A stretch of DNA of 64,000 nt, taken from assembly GCA_023428135.1 (NCBI GenBank), contig JAEYZG010000058.1:1-64000 (forward strand), read 5' to 3'. Position 1 is the stretch's first letter. Every line of letters begins with the position of its first letter. Below the pieces are notes generated by a model. That model made no database searches and was not told the DNA's origin. It saw only the letters and a program-made list of their open reading frames with translations. The position numbers and the translations under genes are program-made. This DNA is from Bacteroidota bacterium (GTDB lineage Bacteria > Bacteroidota > Bacteroidia > Cytophagales > Cytophagaceae). Shown piece after piece: positions 52,160 to 61,965 of the stretch.

Positions 52160-52634
52160 GGATATTGATCAATTTACCGTTTTTGATCTTAATCTTTTTG
52201 GAAGGATTATTTTTACAAGTCAATTCCATTTCAAATTCACCGGAAAGTACTTTTTTATTCTCATCAAGTACTTTAATTTTTAATACACCTGAAAGAGGTT
52301 TGTACAGATTTAAGTTTGCAGGATCGGTATAATGAATGACAACTTGCCTTAATGTGTTTGCTCCTAGTTTTATTTCCGCTACTTCTGGCTTTATAAGAAA
52401 AAATTTACTGAATCTATCATTGCTCAATGATAATTGACGGTAACCACCTGTCACTGTTCTCATATAAGCATTAATATTCTTAATTACCATTGGTTTATCA
52501 TCAACAGTACAAACAAATAATGCCGAAGTATCTGCTGCGGTTAATTTTTCCCCAGTTATTACTTCTGAATTTCTGAATGAAAAAAGAAAAGGTAGAACTA
52601 CCAATACGATCAATCTAACAGAAAATTTGTGCAT
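52140..52634 (-). CDS. secreted beta-rich protein of unknown function
   Basis: A 164-residue protein with a signal peptide (about 1-22) but no lipobox, and a beta-sandwich-like mature part: TSALFVCTVDDKPMVIKNI, TVTGGYRQLSLSND, VIHYTDPANLNLYKPLSG, SGEFEMELTCKNN and a strand at the end. It resembles small Bacteroidota domains of the DUF6252 type, whose start reads FTATVDG, but I am not sure. It is a single gene flanked by the GH63-like gene and the 953-residue protein gene. Function unknown. Confidence 0.6.
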   Translation of the reverse strand: MHKFSVRLIVLVVLPFLFSFRNSEVITGEKLTAADTSALFVCTVDDKPMVIKNINAYMRTVTGGYRQLSLSNDRFSKFFLIKPEVAEIKLGANTLRQVVIHYTDPANLNLYKPLSGVLKIKVLDENKKVLSGEFEMELTCKNNPSKKIKIKNGKLINIPIVYLQ

Positions 52635-52680
52635 GTGGCAAAAAACGATTTTAATTGAAAGAATTAATTGTTTGTATAAT

Positions 52681-52717
52681 TACTATTTTTTATTAAAAAA
52701 GTCACACAAAAATAGTA
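52681..52717. repeat. A/T inverted repeat
   Basis: Ten-base perfect arms (52681-52690 with 52708-52717), 17-base spacer, in the gap between two minus-strand genes. It might end transcription of the 953-residue protein gene weakly; AT-richness makes chance likely. Confidence 0.25.
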
Positions 52718-52786
52718 AAAAATCGATAAAAACTTTAACAATTGGATCCCACAAATCAAAAAAAACTTAAAAATCAATAACTTAAA

Positions 52787-55648
52787 TTAAAGAGCTGAAA
52801 AATTTATATTGAATAAAAATTCGACACTAAAATTCTGATCATGCGGGAAGTAAATTCCTCTGGCTCCTAATTCGATTGGTGCAACAAAATTAAATAAATG
52901 CATATCTCCGGTTAGTTCAATTCCGGTAGATTTATAGTATCTTAAATTTCCTTTATTTCTCCCTTCCCCATAGTCATAAAATAATACCCCCTTTATTCTT
53001 TTTAAATAAAGAATTGGTCCTACCTTCCAATCGGGATAAAAAAGAGGAAGCCGGTATTCTGTAATAATTCTTGAAAACTTTTGGTTCACCTGACTAAAAT
53101 AGCCTCGAGGATATAAAAGATAGTTTGAAAATATATAACTGCCATTTTCATTTATTTGACTTCCAAAGTCAATTCTGAGACTGTGATGTTTTATTAGGGC
53201 CGGGAATAATAGCGCTGCCTGGCCTACAAATGAATTGCCATAGTCAAATCTGCCAAATGGAGATTGCCGAAAGTTTAATCTGAATGTTTGCCCCCATCTG
53301 GGCAATAGGTCCCTGGGGGCCATTTTCAGATACCTAAATCCCCTAAGGTCATATTCAAAAATATTTCTAACTCCTGTCCTAAAATAGGCAGGTGTTTCAT
53401 TATTCCTGGTATAGTTCGAAGTATGATTATATATTGAAGAAGTTATCCCCTGATCATATTTACCTCTTGTCAAATTCAATGGAACAGAAACAGACAAAGT
53501 AAGTTTGTCTTCCTGAAATTTAAATACAGCATCATTACCGGTAGTATCGAGCCCTAGCCTCTGCCCTCGTGAAGCGGCTAGGGACAAAACAGGAAACCAA
53601 CCTTTATAAATAAATGATCCTTCTGTAGTGCCTGTCCTGTCACTATAATTGTATAGGTATGCTAATTTGCTAATAGCTGTGCTCAATTTATTCTGGGAAA
53701 ACAATGTTACACCTGAATTTACTTCATAGGTATTGGCATTGATGTAAAGCGGCGCCCAGCTGTGTAAGTAGAACAAGTGTGTGCCTTTTCTATATCTTTT
53801 AATTTTTATTCCTTCTGCAGCTGTATCTGTATTTAAAACAGGTAGAGGAATACCTAATTCCTGCTTAACCAATTCCGGATAAAGCTTTACTGATTGATCT
53901 TTAATATCGCTCAGACTTATCCAATTTGCAGTATCAAGAGGAATACCAGATATCTGATATCCATTTGCTGTATAGCCCGAAAACAGTAGGGTATCCTGAC
54001 TTCTATTTAAACAAGGATCAAATGCTCCATAATGTACTGATGTAACCTGATACAGCGATGAATCTTTAAAACGAAAGGCGTAGATATTGTCTATTCCTGA
54101 ATATACACTTCTGAAAAAAATATGATCTGATGATACCACAGGTTGCGAGATATCTTTATATCCTGATCTGAAAACTGTTTTAATTTCAGAATTACTGATT
54201 AATATTTCATCAATCCTTTTGCCATCGTCATCCAGCATAATTACATAGAGCTTACTCCCATCATTGCTCCATGAAGGCATTATCGGATAATCGTTTTCAG
54301 GATGATATATTTCTTTTAAAAGTCTGCCAGACTCGGTTGCAAAGAGAGAAATACAATACTTTCCATTTTCTTTTGATTCAACAGCAGCAATCATACTCCC
54401 GTCCTTTGAAAAGGAAGGTGCAAAGAGATGTTTTCTCCGGGTGAGTTTCCGCCTTTTACATCTTCTTTTATCAGCATTAAAAACTATGAGATTGGAATAA
54501 ATTCTATTACTCCATCTTTTGTCAAAACCATACTCAGCCCAAACGATTTTATTATGAGATGCAGAAAGCATCTGAGGATTGAAATACCCCGGAACAAATA
54601 TGGTTTTCTCTTTATTCCCAGGCCCTGTCAACACATATTGCTGAATATCTCCAAGACCAGACTTTAGAGCTATAACCTTTCCATCAGATAGGTATTGAGG
54701 AAAACGGTAGCTTGTAAAAGTTTTAGTGTCATTAAAATATATTGTATCCACCATATCTGAAAATATGGTTGAATCTCGCTGAAGCCCCCATTGGTTACGC
54801 AAAAAATACATGCAGGAATCATAAAGCTTCCACTTAGATAATCCTGTAGATCTTTTAATTCCCTGATTAAATGGCATAGGGTTATAAGGTCTTCTTGCTG
54901 CATTGTCCATTGATTTGCTCCATACTTCCGAAGAATATTTGTTTCTGGTATATCCTACAAGTTGGTACCCCAGATAATAGTAGTTAGGAACAAAATCACG
55001 GAATGAACCGAAATATGCCTTCTCATAGCTGTAAATTTTTCTTTGCAGTACTTGTGCTCTCAAAGGCATCGTAAATTCAGGCAACCTGCCCCTGCCTGTA
55101 TGAGACAATACAGTTTCCGTAACCACAGCATCCCCTTCCAGAAACCAGAGAGGCAGATAAAGCCCGGTAACTGCACCTATTGCCTGCTGCCCAAGCAGGA
55201 AATATAAAATCTTTGTGAGTCCTTGATTCAGTTTATCAAGTTGCACAACATGCCGGAATTCATGTATTGCCAGCTGATCTATCCAGTTTTGCGGATATAT
55301 ATCCTGATCAGGAATAGTATAAAACTCTACCCTCTTTGGAGCCCAGACTACAAATGCATTAGATACACTTGACTGTGGATGAAGAATAACAGATATTTTT
55401 TTAGGTTCATGATGGAGACTGTAAGAAACATATAAGTAGACCTTCTCCAGAGAACGGGAAGTTCTTAAAGCCTCTTCTTCAATTTCAGAGGGATAGATAA
55501 TCTGAAAATTCTTTGTTACTATTTGTTTCCACCTGAGCCGTGATGGGTCCTGCCCGGTTTCTACATATTGAGAAAAGGAAGAATATATTATTGTAAAGAA
55601 AAAAAATAAAAGTATAACGTTTCTGCGGAATGCGTTATTTTTCCTCAT
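52787..55648 (-). CDS. metallopeptidase / beta-propeller / beta-barrel outer-membrane protein
   Basis: A 953-residue protein that combines three parts. After a signal peptide (1-26), residues 40-200 form a gluzincin-type peptidase domain: HEFRH (His129, Glu130, His133) and a likely third zinc ligand Glu171 in WFLEGDAV. Residues about 310-590 form a TolB/WD40-like propeller, with repeats such as FAPSFSKDGSMIAAVESK and PIMPSWSNDGSKLYVIM. Residues about 640-953 look like an outer-membrane barrel ending FSVEFLFNINFSAL, with bacterial-surface-antigen-like strands (RIITEYRLPLFYPDWKVG). The peptidase would face the periplasm or surface. Its start overlaps the CNNM/CBS gene by 14 bp. Related proteins exist in Bacteroidota, but I know of no function. 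Confidence 0.8.
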   Translation of the reverse strand: MRKNNAFRRNVILLFFFFTIIYSSFSQYVETGQDPSRLRWKQIVTKNFQIIYPSEIEEEALRTSRSLEKVYLYVSYSLHHEPKKISVILHPQSSVSNAFVVWAPKRVEFYTIPDQDIYPQNWIDQLAIHEFRHVVQLDKLNQGLTKILYFLLGQQAIGAVTGLYLPLWFLEGDAVVTETVLSHTGRGRLPEFTMPLRAQVLQRKIYSYEKAYFGSFRDFVPNYYYLGYQLVGYTRNKYSSEVWSKSMDNAARRPYNPMPFNQGIKRSTGLSKWKLYDSCMYFLRNQWGLQRDSTIFSDMVDTIYFNDTKTFTSYRFPQYLSDGKVIALKSGLGDIQQYVLTGPGNKEKTIFVPGYFNPQMLSASHNKIVWAEYGFDKRWSNRIYSNLIVFNADKRRCKRRKLTRRKHLFAPSFSKDGSMIAAVESKENGKYCISLFATESGRLLKEIYHPENDYPIMPSWSNDGSKLYVIMLDDDGKRIDEILISNSEIKTVFRSGYKDISQPVVSSDHIFFRSVYSGIDNIYAFRFKDSSLYQVTSVHYGAFDPCLNRSQDTLLFSGYTANGYQISGIPLDTANWISLSDIKDQSVKLYPELVKQELGIPLPVLNTDTAAEGIKIKRYRKGTHLFYLHSWAPLYINANTYEVNSGVTLFSQNKLSTAISKLAYLYNYSDRTGTTEGSFIYKGWFPVLSLAASRGQRLGLDTTGNDAVFKFQEDKLTLSVSVPLNLTRGKYDQGITSSIYNHTSNYTRNNETPAYFRTGVRNIFEYDLRGFRYLKMAPRDLLPRWGQTFRLNFRQSPFGRFDYGNSFVGQAALLFPALIKHHSLRIDFGSQINENGSYIFSNYLLYPRGYFSQVNQKFSRIITEYRLPLFYPDWKVGPILYLKRIKGVLFYDYGEGRNKGNLRYYKSTGIELTGDMHLFNFVAPIELGARGIYFPHDQNFSVEFLFNINFSAL

Positions 55649-56951
55649 TGTCTTCAGGTGCCTCCTCTAGCAGGTTCATTTTAACTACCAATACACTCTG
55701 TTTGGATTTTTTCAAAATTGAAATTTCATATCTTTCAAATTTAATCTTCTCGTTGAGATCCGGAATTCTTCCGAAGACCTTATTTACAAGACCAGCAACT
55801 GTATCGTAATCCCCACTTTTAGGCAATGGAATAGGCAAATACTCATTTACATCTTCTATAGTAGAAAGAGCATTGACAACAAATTCTTCTTCATTGGTTT
55901 TTTCCACAAAAGGAGCTTCTTCATCATGCTCATCCTGAATCTCCCCTACAAGTTCTTCAAGAATATCCTCTATGGTTACAATACCGGCAACACCTCCAAA
56001 CTCATCAGTAACTATAGCCATATGAAGATGTTTCTCCTGCAATTCCTTTAAAAGCTCACTGATCTTTTTTGTCTGAGGTACAAAATACGGTGGATTTATT
56101 ACCTTCTGAAGGTTAATATCTTCCTTTTTGTTAATCATTTTGAGCAAGTCTTTGGTATATACAAGCCCAATGATATTATCTATAGTTTCCCGATAAACAG
56201 GCATCCTTGAGTAGCCTTCATTAATTACTTTATCCAAAATCTCTTCAGGAGAAGTGTCCTCATCAATTGCATTGATACTGGTCCTGGGCACCATTATTTG
56301 TCTGGCTGTAATAAGGTTAAAGCTGAACACATTTTTAATCAGCTCATGAGCGCTAGGCTGTATTGCACCTGAAACTTTCCCTTGGTCCAAAATCAATTGA
56401 AGTTCTTCAGCAGAGTGTATTTCATGAATATCAGACATGTTAAAGCCTAACATTCTTAATATAACTGATGCAAACCCGTTTAAAACCCAGATTAGAGGCT
56501 TAAATACAATATAAAAAAACCTTAAAGGATAAGATAATGATAATGTGGTTTCTTCCGGTTTTTGAATTGCGATGGATTTAGGGGCTAGTTCACCGAAAAC
56601 AATATGTAAAACCGTAATAATTGCGAATGCTATCGGAAGAGCAATTTTATGAGCAAGGTCCACGTTAGGTTCATAACCCAGGAATTCAATTATATTCAGG
56701 ATAATTCTTGTAACAACACTCTCGCCAATCCAACCAAGTCCAAGACTTGCAAGAGTTATTCCAAGCTGAGTGGCAGAAAGATAACCATCCAGGTTTTTGA
56801 GGATATTTAAGGAAAGGTCTGCTGTTTTATTTCCGCCAGCTGCCTTTACTTCTAATTGGGAAGACCTGACTTTAACAATTGCAAATTCAGCGGCTACGAA
56901 AAAACCGTTTAAAAAGACAAGTAAAAAGGTATAGAAAACATCTAATAGCAT
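55635..56951 (-). CDS. hemolysin-family CNNM/CBS/CorC membrane protein
   Basis: A 438-residue inner-membrane protein. The CNNM (DUF21) domain with three or four helices covers about 1-195, two CBS domains about 215-335 (VPRTSINAIDEDTSPEEILDKVI; HLHMAIVTDEFGGVAGIVTIEDILEELVG), and a CorC/HlyC transport-associated domain about 350-430. Such proteins act in Mg2+/Co2+ efflux; some Bacteroidota copies carry gliding-linked names (GldE), and that family member is possible here because the layout is the same. Its 3' end overlaps the 953-residue protein gene. Confidence 0.88.
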   Translation of the reverse strand: MLLDVFYTFLLVFLNGFFVAAEFAIVKVRSSQLEVKAAGGNKTADLSLNILKNLDGYLSATQLGITLASLGLGWIGESVVTRIILNIIEFLGYEPNVDLAHKIALPIAFAIITVLHIVFGELAPKSIAIQKPEETTLSLSYPLRFFYIVFKPLIWVLNGFASVILRMLGFNMSDIHEIHSAEELQLILDQGKVSGAIQPSAHELIKNVFSFNLITARQIMVPRTSINAIDEDTSPEEILDKVINEGYSRMPVYRETIDNIIGLVYTKDLLKMINKKEDINLQKVINPPYFVPQTKKISELLKELQEKHLHMAIVTDEFGGVAGIVTIEDILEELVGEIQDEHDEEAPFVEKTNEEEFVVNALSTIEDVNEYLPIPLPKSGDYDTVAGLVNKVFGRIPDLNEKIKFERYEISILKKSKQSVLVVKMNLLEEAPEDNEEK

Positions 56952-57310
56952 AAATGAAAGAGAACGATATTTAGTACATATCCATTCTCTGACGACTTAT
57001 TTAAATAAGGAAGTCGGAATACAAAAATATGTATATATAAATTATCCCAGAATAAATTCGTGAATTATTTATTCTCTGAAACTATTTAGGATTTTTTCCT
57101 GTAATAGGAGGTGTGCCAAAAATTTGTGCAAAATGTTTTTTTGTGAAAGAAATTGTATAATTTTACGCTGTATCTTATGAAGAATAAAACTATTGTGGAT
57201 CTTGTTTTTTTCATAAACATCAACAAAATCTCGTTATTAGTTACAATCTGTCCTTTAAGAATTACAATTTCATTCGACAAAATGAGATTAAAACCCATTA
57301 AAAAAGAAGT
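56952..57310. other. divergent intergenic region CNNM/CBS gene / nuo operon
   Basis: A 359-bp AT-rich gap that must carry the nuo promoter. On the minus strand, TATTTTTG at 57022-57029 matches the -7 consensus for the CNNM/CBS gene, without a -33. I found no convincing nuo promoter; TAATTTTA at 57158-57165 is one base off. A 70-residue minus-strand frame (57086-57298) is probably not a gene. Confidence 0.4.
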
Positions 57311-57691
57311 ATGAAGGAAGAAATATTATCCAGTCCTTATTTCCCAATTGCAATTCAATTTCTGGTCGCCGCTGGATTCGTCAGTGTCAGTCTTCTAGCC
57401 AGCTACATTCTTGGTCCCAAAATAACTACCAAACATAAAACCGAAACATTTGAAAGTGGAATTGACTCTGTCGGCAACGCCAGAATGCAATTTTCCATTA
57501 AATATTTTCTGGTTGCTACACTCTTCGTCCTATTCGATGTTGAGGTTATCTTCTTCTACCCTTGGGCTGTAAATTTCAAAGAATTTGCCCAAAAAGGAAT
57601 CGACGATTTTCTTAAAATGTTACTTTTCATGAGTGCATTTATTATAGGCTTTGTCTATATAATAAAGAAAGGTGCCCTTGAATGGGATTAA
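57311..57691 (+). CDS. nuoA: NADH-quinone oxidoreductase subunit A
   Basis: A 126-residue membrane subunit of complex I with three helices. The conserved loop TFESGIDSVGNARMQFSIKYF and the acidic FVLFDVEVIFFYPWA segment are intact; this loop lies at the quinone-site entrance. It is the first gene of the nuo operon, which runs plus-strand to beyond the window. Confidence 0.96.
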   Translation: MKEEILSSPYFPIAIQFLVAAGFVSVSLLASYILGPKITTKHKTETFESGIDSVGNARMQFSIKYFLVATLFVLFDVEVIFFYPWAVNFKEFAQKGIDDFLKMLLFMSAFIIGFVYIIKKGALEWD

Positions 57692-57719
57692 ATTATCAAC
57701 ATTAGAATCATTCTAAATT

Positions 57720-58256
57720 ATGGCAAATATAGTTCATCCACCTGCCGGTTTTGACGGACCAGGCTTCTTTGCTACAAGCTTAGACAAAGCTGTTGGCCTT
57801 GCCAGAAAGCATTCTGTATGGCCTTTACCATTTGCAACTTCTTGTTGCGGTATTGAATTTATGGCTACCATGGGCTCTCACTACGATATTGCAAGATTCG
57901 GTGCTGAAAGACCTAGCTTTTCTCCAAGACAGGCAGACCTTCTGATGGTGATGGGGACAATCGCGAAAAAGATGGGGCCAATCGTACGCCAGGTATATGA
58001 ACAAATGGCTGAACCAAAATGGGTAATGGCTGTTGGTGCATGTGCTTCAAGCGGTGGAATATTTGATACTTACAGTGTACTTCAGGGAATAGATAAAATT
58101 ATCCCTGTAGACGTTTATGTTCCAGGATGCCCTCCAAGACCAGAACAGATACTTGACGGACTTTTGAAAATACAGGAGTTGGTGGAAAATGAACCACTTA
58201 ACAGAAGAAATACTCCTGAATACAAACAATTACTGGCTTCTTACGGAATAGAATAA
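57720..58256 (+). CDS. nuoB: NADH-quinone oxidoreductase subunit B
   Basis: A 178-residue peripheral subunit carrying the last [4Fe-4S] cluster (N2), which hands electrons to quinone. The ligands are the Cys pair in TSCCGIEFMAT, the Cys in GACASSGGIFDTYSV and the Cys in VPGCPPRPEQ. The start is 28 bp after nuoA and its stop overlaps the ATG of nuoC by one base. Confidence 0.97.
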   Translation: MANIVHPPAGFDGPGFFATSLDKAVGLARKHSVWPLPFATSCCGIEFMATMGSHYDIARFGAERPSFSPRQADLLMVMGTIAKKMGPIVRQVYEQMAEPKWVMAVGACASSGGIFDTYSVLQGIDKIIPVDVYVPGCPPRPEQILDGLLKIQELVENEPLNRRNTPEYKQLLASYGIE

Positions 58257-58759
58257 TGGAAGAACTAACCCACCAGAGGATACAGGAAAAACTTACTGAA
58301 AAGTTCGGAAACGCCATCATCAAGGTAGAAGAACCATACAATTTACTTACCATAACAATTAAGAGAGAATCTTTACTCGATATTCTCAGATTTCTCTATA
58401 ATGATCAGGAGCTTGAATTCCAATTTCTGACAGATATCACAGGAGTTCACTTCACAGCACCGGAAGAAGTTCTGGGGGCTGTTTATCATTTACATAACTT
58501 ACCTAAAAATAAAAGAATCAGATTAAAGGCATTTTTCCCGAAAAATGATCCCGTAATTGATTCTGCAACTCCGGTTTTCTCAGGTGCAAACTGGATGGAA
58601 AGAGAAACCTACGACTTTTTTGGTATCCAGTTTAAAGGACATCCAAATCTGAAAAGAATTTTAAATGTTGATGATCTGGGCTATTTTCCTTTGAGAAAAG
58701 AATACGCATTAGAAGATTCAACGAGAACGGATAAAGACGATTCCTTGTTTGGCAGATAA
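58256..58759 (+). CDS. nuoC: NADH-quinone oxidoreductase subunit C
   Basis: A 167-residue 30-kDa-type subunit of the peripheral arm. The signature ERETYDFFGIQFKGHPNLKRIL is complete, and FPLRKEY marks the end of the domain. NuoC and NuoD are separate proteins, unlike the enterobacterial NuoCD fusion. Its ATG overlaps the nuoB stop, so the two are translationally coupled. Confidence 0.95.
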   Translation: MEELTHQRIQEKLTEKFGNAIIKVEEPYNLLTITIKRESLLDILRFLYNDQELEFQFLTDITGVHFTAPEEVLGAVYHLHNLPKNKRIRLKAFFPKNDPVIDSATPVFSGANWMERETYDFFGIQFKGHPNLKRILNVDDLGYFPLRKEYALEDSTRTDKDDSLFGR

Positions 58760-58764
58760 CAGTT

Positions 58765-59973
58765 ATGCTTACACAACCTAACAACACTAATACACAAGTT
58801 ACAGACCAGAGTGAACTGACTACACTGAATCTCGGGCCTACTCACCCAGCGACACACGGTGTATTTCAGAATATTCTAAAGATGGATGGAGAAAAAATTG
58901 TTTCTTCGGAATCAACAATTGGTTACATCCACCGTGCTTTCGAAAAACTGGCTGAAAGAAGACCTTTCTATCAGATTACTCCTCTCACCGATCGTCTTAA
59001 CTACTGCTCTGCTCCTATCAACAATATGGGCTGGCATATGACTGTTGAGAAATTAATTGGTGTTGAAGTTCCTAAAAGAGTTGAATACCTCAGAGTAATC
59101 ATCATGGAGCTTTCAAGAATAGCAGATCACCTTATCTGCAACAGTATTCTTGGCGTTGACTCCGGCGCTTATTCAGGCTTCCTTTATGTAATGCAGCAAA
59201 GGGAGAAAATATATGAGATATTTGAAGAGATCTGTGGAGCAAGACTTACCACAAACATTGGTCGTATCGGAGGTTTGGAAAGAGATTTCACCCCTGCTGC
59301 CTTTGCTAAAATAAATACACTACTTGAGGAGTTCCCAATAGTATGGAAAGAAATGGATAATCTGTTTAACCGTAACAGAATTTTCATGGACAGAACCATT
59401 GGTGTGGGAGCTATTTCTGCCGAGAGAGCATTAAATTATGGGTTCACAGGACCTAATTTAAGAGCTGCAGGCGTTGACTATGATGTCAGAGTAATGAATC
59501 CTTATTCTTCATATCAGGATTTTGACTTTGAAATACCAATAGGAACAAACGGTGATACTTACGACCGTTTTATGGTAAGAAACGAAGAAGTTTGGCAAAG
59601 CCTTAGCATCATTCGTCAGGCACTGGAAAAGCTACCTTCAGGCCCTTACCATGCTGAAGTTCCGGATATCTATCTTCCTCCAAAAGAAGAAGTATACTCC
59701 AACATGGAAGCTTTAATCTATCATTTCAAAATTGTGATGGGAGAAATTGAAGTACCTAAAGGAGAAATTTATCATAGTATTGAAGGTGCAAACGGAGAAC
59801 TAGGTTTTTATCTGATAAGTGACGGAGGCAGAATGCCTTACAGACTGCACTTCAGAAGACCTGGATTCATTTACTATCAGGCTTATGAAGAACTGATAAA
59901 AGGAGCAACAATCTCTGATGCTGTCTTAACTATGAGTAGCCTTAACCTGATTGCAGGTGAAATGGATGCCTGA
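58765..59973 (+). CDS. nuoD: NADH-quinone oxidoreductase subunit D
   Basis: A 402-residue 49-kDa-type subunit that forms the quinone pocket with NuoB. The family start LNLGPTHPATHGVFQ holds the pocket His; RLNYCSAPINNMGW and the C-terminal MSSLNLIAGEMD, with its final Asp, are also conserved. It begins 5 bp after nuoC. An 82-bp gap to nuoE follows, without a terminator. Confidence 0.97.
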   Translation: MLTQPNNTNTQVTDQSELTTLNLGPTHPATHGVFQNILKMDGEKIVSSESTIGYIHRAFEKLAERRPFYQITPLTDRLNYCSAPINNMGWHMTVEKLIGVEVPKRVEYLRVIIMELSRIADHLICNSILGVDSGAYSGFLYVMQQREKIYEIFEEICGARLTTNIGRIGGLERDFTPAAFAKINTLLEEFPIVWKEMDNLFNRNRIFMDRTIGVGAISAERALNYGFTGPNLRAAGVDYDVRVMNPYSSYQDFDFEIPIGTNGDTYDRFMVRNEEVWQSLSIIRQALEKLPSGPYHAEVPDIYLPPKEEVYSNMEALIYHFKIVMGEIEVPKGEIYHSIEGANGELGFYLISDGGRMPYRLHFRRPGFIYYQAYEELIKGATISDAVLTMSSLNLIAGEMDA

Positions 59974-60073
59974 TTTCAATAAGATTTTATAAATTTGAGT
60001 TTAATATAAACTGAGTAAAAAAGTTTTTGTGCGGTTTTCCTTCGACAAAAACTAAGTGCCTACAGCAAATACA

Positions 60074-60607
60074 ATGGGAACAGTACAATCAGAAATCAAA
60101 TTTTCAGAAGAAAAGCTGAAAAAGGTTCAGGAGATCATTTCCAGATACCCTGAAGGCAGGCAAAAATCTGCATTACTTCCTATTCTCCATCTTGCACAAA
60201 GAGAGTTTGACGGATGGCTTTCAGTTCCTGTAATGGATTATGTAGCCTCTTTGTTGAACATTAAACCAATCGAGGTTTATGAGGTCGCAACATTCTATAC
60301 AATGTTTAACCTGAAACCTGTTGGTAAATGCCTTATAGAGTTTTGCAGAACAGGTCCTTGTATGCATAACAGAGCTGATCAGATTATTGAATATACTGAA
60401 AAGAAACTGGGTATAAAAGTAGGTGAAACAACTACTGATAATAAGTTCTCTTTGAAAGCTGTTGAGTGTCTTGGTGCTTGCGGATACGCTCCAATGGCTC
60501 AGATCGGTAAGTTCTACTATGAACATCTTACCGAAGAAAAGATAGACAAAATTATTGCAAGACTAGGACAAGAAGATTTTAATCCTGATAATAAATACGA
60601 GATCTAA
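60074..60607 (+). CDS. nuoE: NADH-quinone oxidoreductase subunit E
   Basis: A thioredoxin-like-fold subunit with one [2Fe-2S] cluster (N1a), bound by the two Cys of CRTGPCMH and the two Cys of CLGACGYAPM. I start at the ATG at 60074 (MGTVQSEIKF); an in-frame GTG at 60056 would add six residues. Its stop overlaps the ATG of nuoF by one base. The pocket near FMN in NuoF completes the NADH-oxidising module. Confidence 0.95.
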   Translation: MGTVQSEIKFSEEKLKKVQEIISRYPEGRQKSALLPILHLAQREFDGWLSVPVMDYVASLLNIKPIEVYEVATFYTMFNLKPVGKCLIEFCRTGPCMHNRADQIIEYTEKKLGIKVGETTTDNKFSLKAVECLGACGYAPMAQIGKFYYEHLTEEKIDKIIARLGQEDFNPDNKYEI

Positions 60608-61965
60608 TGGCCAGGAAATTATTATTAGAAAATATAAACGTTCCGGGGATTAAATCCTTTAACGTTTACAGAGCAAATGGCGGTTACCGTTCAGTTGAAA
60701 AAGCTCTGAAAACCATGTCTCCTGACGACGTGATGGAAGAAGTGAAGAAATCAGGACTAAGAGGACGTGGTGGTGCCGGTTTCCCTACCGGTATGAAATG
60801 GAGTTTCCTGGACAGAAAATCAGATAAACCAAGATATCTGGTGTGCAATGCTGACGAGAGTGAGCCGGGTACATTCAAAGATAGATTTTTAATGGAATAC
60901 ATCCCTCACCTTCTTATTGAAGGTTTGATTGTTTCCAGCTATTCCTTAGGTTCAAACTCAACTTACATATACATCCGTGGCGAATATAGATGGATTGTAG
61001 ACATCCTTGAGAATGCAATTGCTGAAGCTAAACACAATGGTTTCCTTGGAAAAAACATTCTTGGCTCAGGATACGATCTTGAAATTTATGTACAGCCAGG
61101 TGGTGGTGCTTATATCTGCGGTGAAGAAACCGCTTTGATTGAGTCTCTGGAAGGAAAAAGAGGAAATCCAAGAATGAAACCTCCTTTCCCTGCTATATCA
61201 GGACTTTACAACTGCCCGACAGTGGTAAACAACGTAGAAACTCTGGCAACAGTAGTTCCTATTATTAACATGGGTGGTGACGAATATGCTAAAATTGGTG
61301 TGGGCAGATCTACAGGAACCAAACTGATCTCTGCTTGCGGACATATGAATAAACCCGGAGTTTATGAAATCGAATTGGGTTTGCCAGTTGACGAATTCTT
61401 AAATTCTGACGAGTATTGCGGTGGAATCAGAGCCGGACATACTTTGAAAGCTGTTGTACCAGGTGGTTCTTCTGTACCTATTTTACCTGCTGATCTGTTT
61501 TACAAAACCAAAGAAGGCGTAGCTAGATTAATGAGCTACGAATCACTTTCTGAAGGAGGCTTTGCAAGCGGCTCTATGCTTGGGTCAGGTGGATTTATTG
61601 CCATGGATGAGACCACATGTATTGTGAGAAATCTTTGGAACTTTACAAGATTCTACCACCATGAATCTTGCGGTCAGTGCAGTCCTTGTAGAGAAGGTAC
61701 AGGATGGATGGAAAAAGTGTTGCACAGGTTAGAACACGGACATGGATCAATGAGTGATATCGACCTTTTGGTTGACATTGCTAAAAAAATTGAAGGAAAT
61801 ACAATCTGCCCGCTTGGAGACGCTGCAGCATGGCCTGTAGCAAGTCACATCAGACACTTCAGAGAGGAGTTTGAATACCACGTTAAATTTCCTGAAAAAG
61901 TAGCACATAGTCCATTTGCACACAGTGCGGATTATAAAAGAGAATTAAATACTGTATTACAATGA
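60607..61965 (+). CDS. nuoF: NADH-quinone oxidoreductase subunit F
   Basis: A 452-residue subunit that binds NADH and FMN and the [4Fe-4S] cluster N3. RGRGGAGFPTGMKW and GAYICGEETALIESLEG bind NADH and FMN; ESCGQCSPCREGTGWM with the later Cys of NTICPLGDAAAWP holds the cluster. Length is normal. It overlaps nuoE by one base and nuoG by 4 bp. Confidence 0.97.
   Translation: MARKLLLENINVPGIKSFNVYRANGGYRSVEKALKTMSPDDVMEEVKKSGLRGRGGAGFPTGMKWSFLDRKSDKPRYLVCNADESEPGTFKDRFLMEYIPHLLIEGLIVSSYSLGSNSTYIYIRGEYRWIVDILENAIAEAKHNGFLGKNILGSGYDLEIYVQPGGGAYICGEETALIESLEGKRGNPRMKPPFPAISGLYNCPTVVNNVETLATVVPIINMGGDEYAKIGVGRSTGTKLISACGHMNKPGVYEIELGLPVDEFLNSDEYCGGIRAGHTLKAVVPGGSSVPILPADLFYKTKEGVARLMSYESLSEGGFASGSMLGSGGFIAMDETTCIVRNLWNFTRFYHHESCGQCSPCREGTGWMEKVLHRLEHGHGSMSDIDLLVDIAKKIEGNTICPLGDAAAWPVASHIRHFREEFEYHVKFPEKVAHSPFAHSADYKRELNTVLQ

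Noticed and set aside
57086..57298. Minus-strand 70-residue frame before nuoA
   Set aside because: No signal of translation, low-complexity composition and position in the promoter gap.
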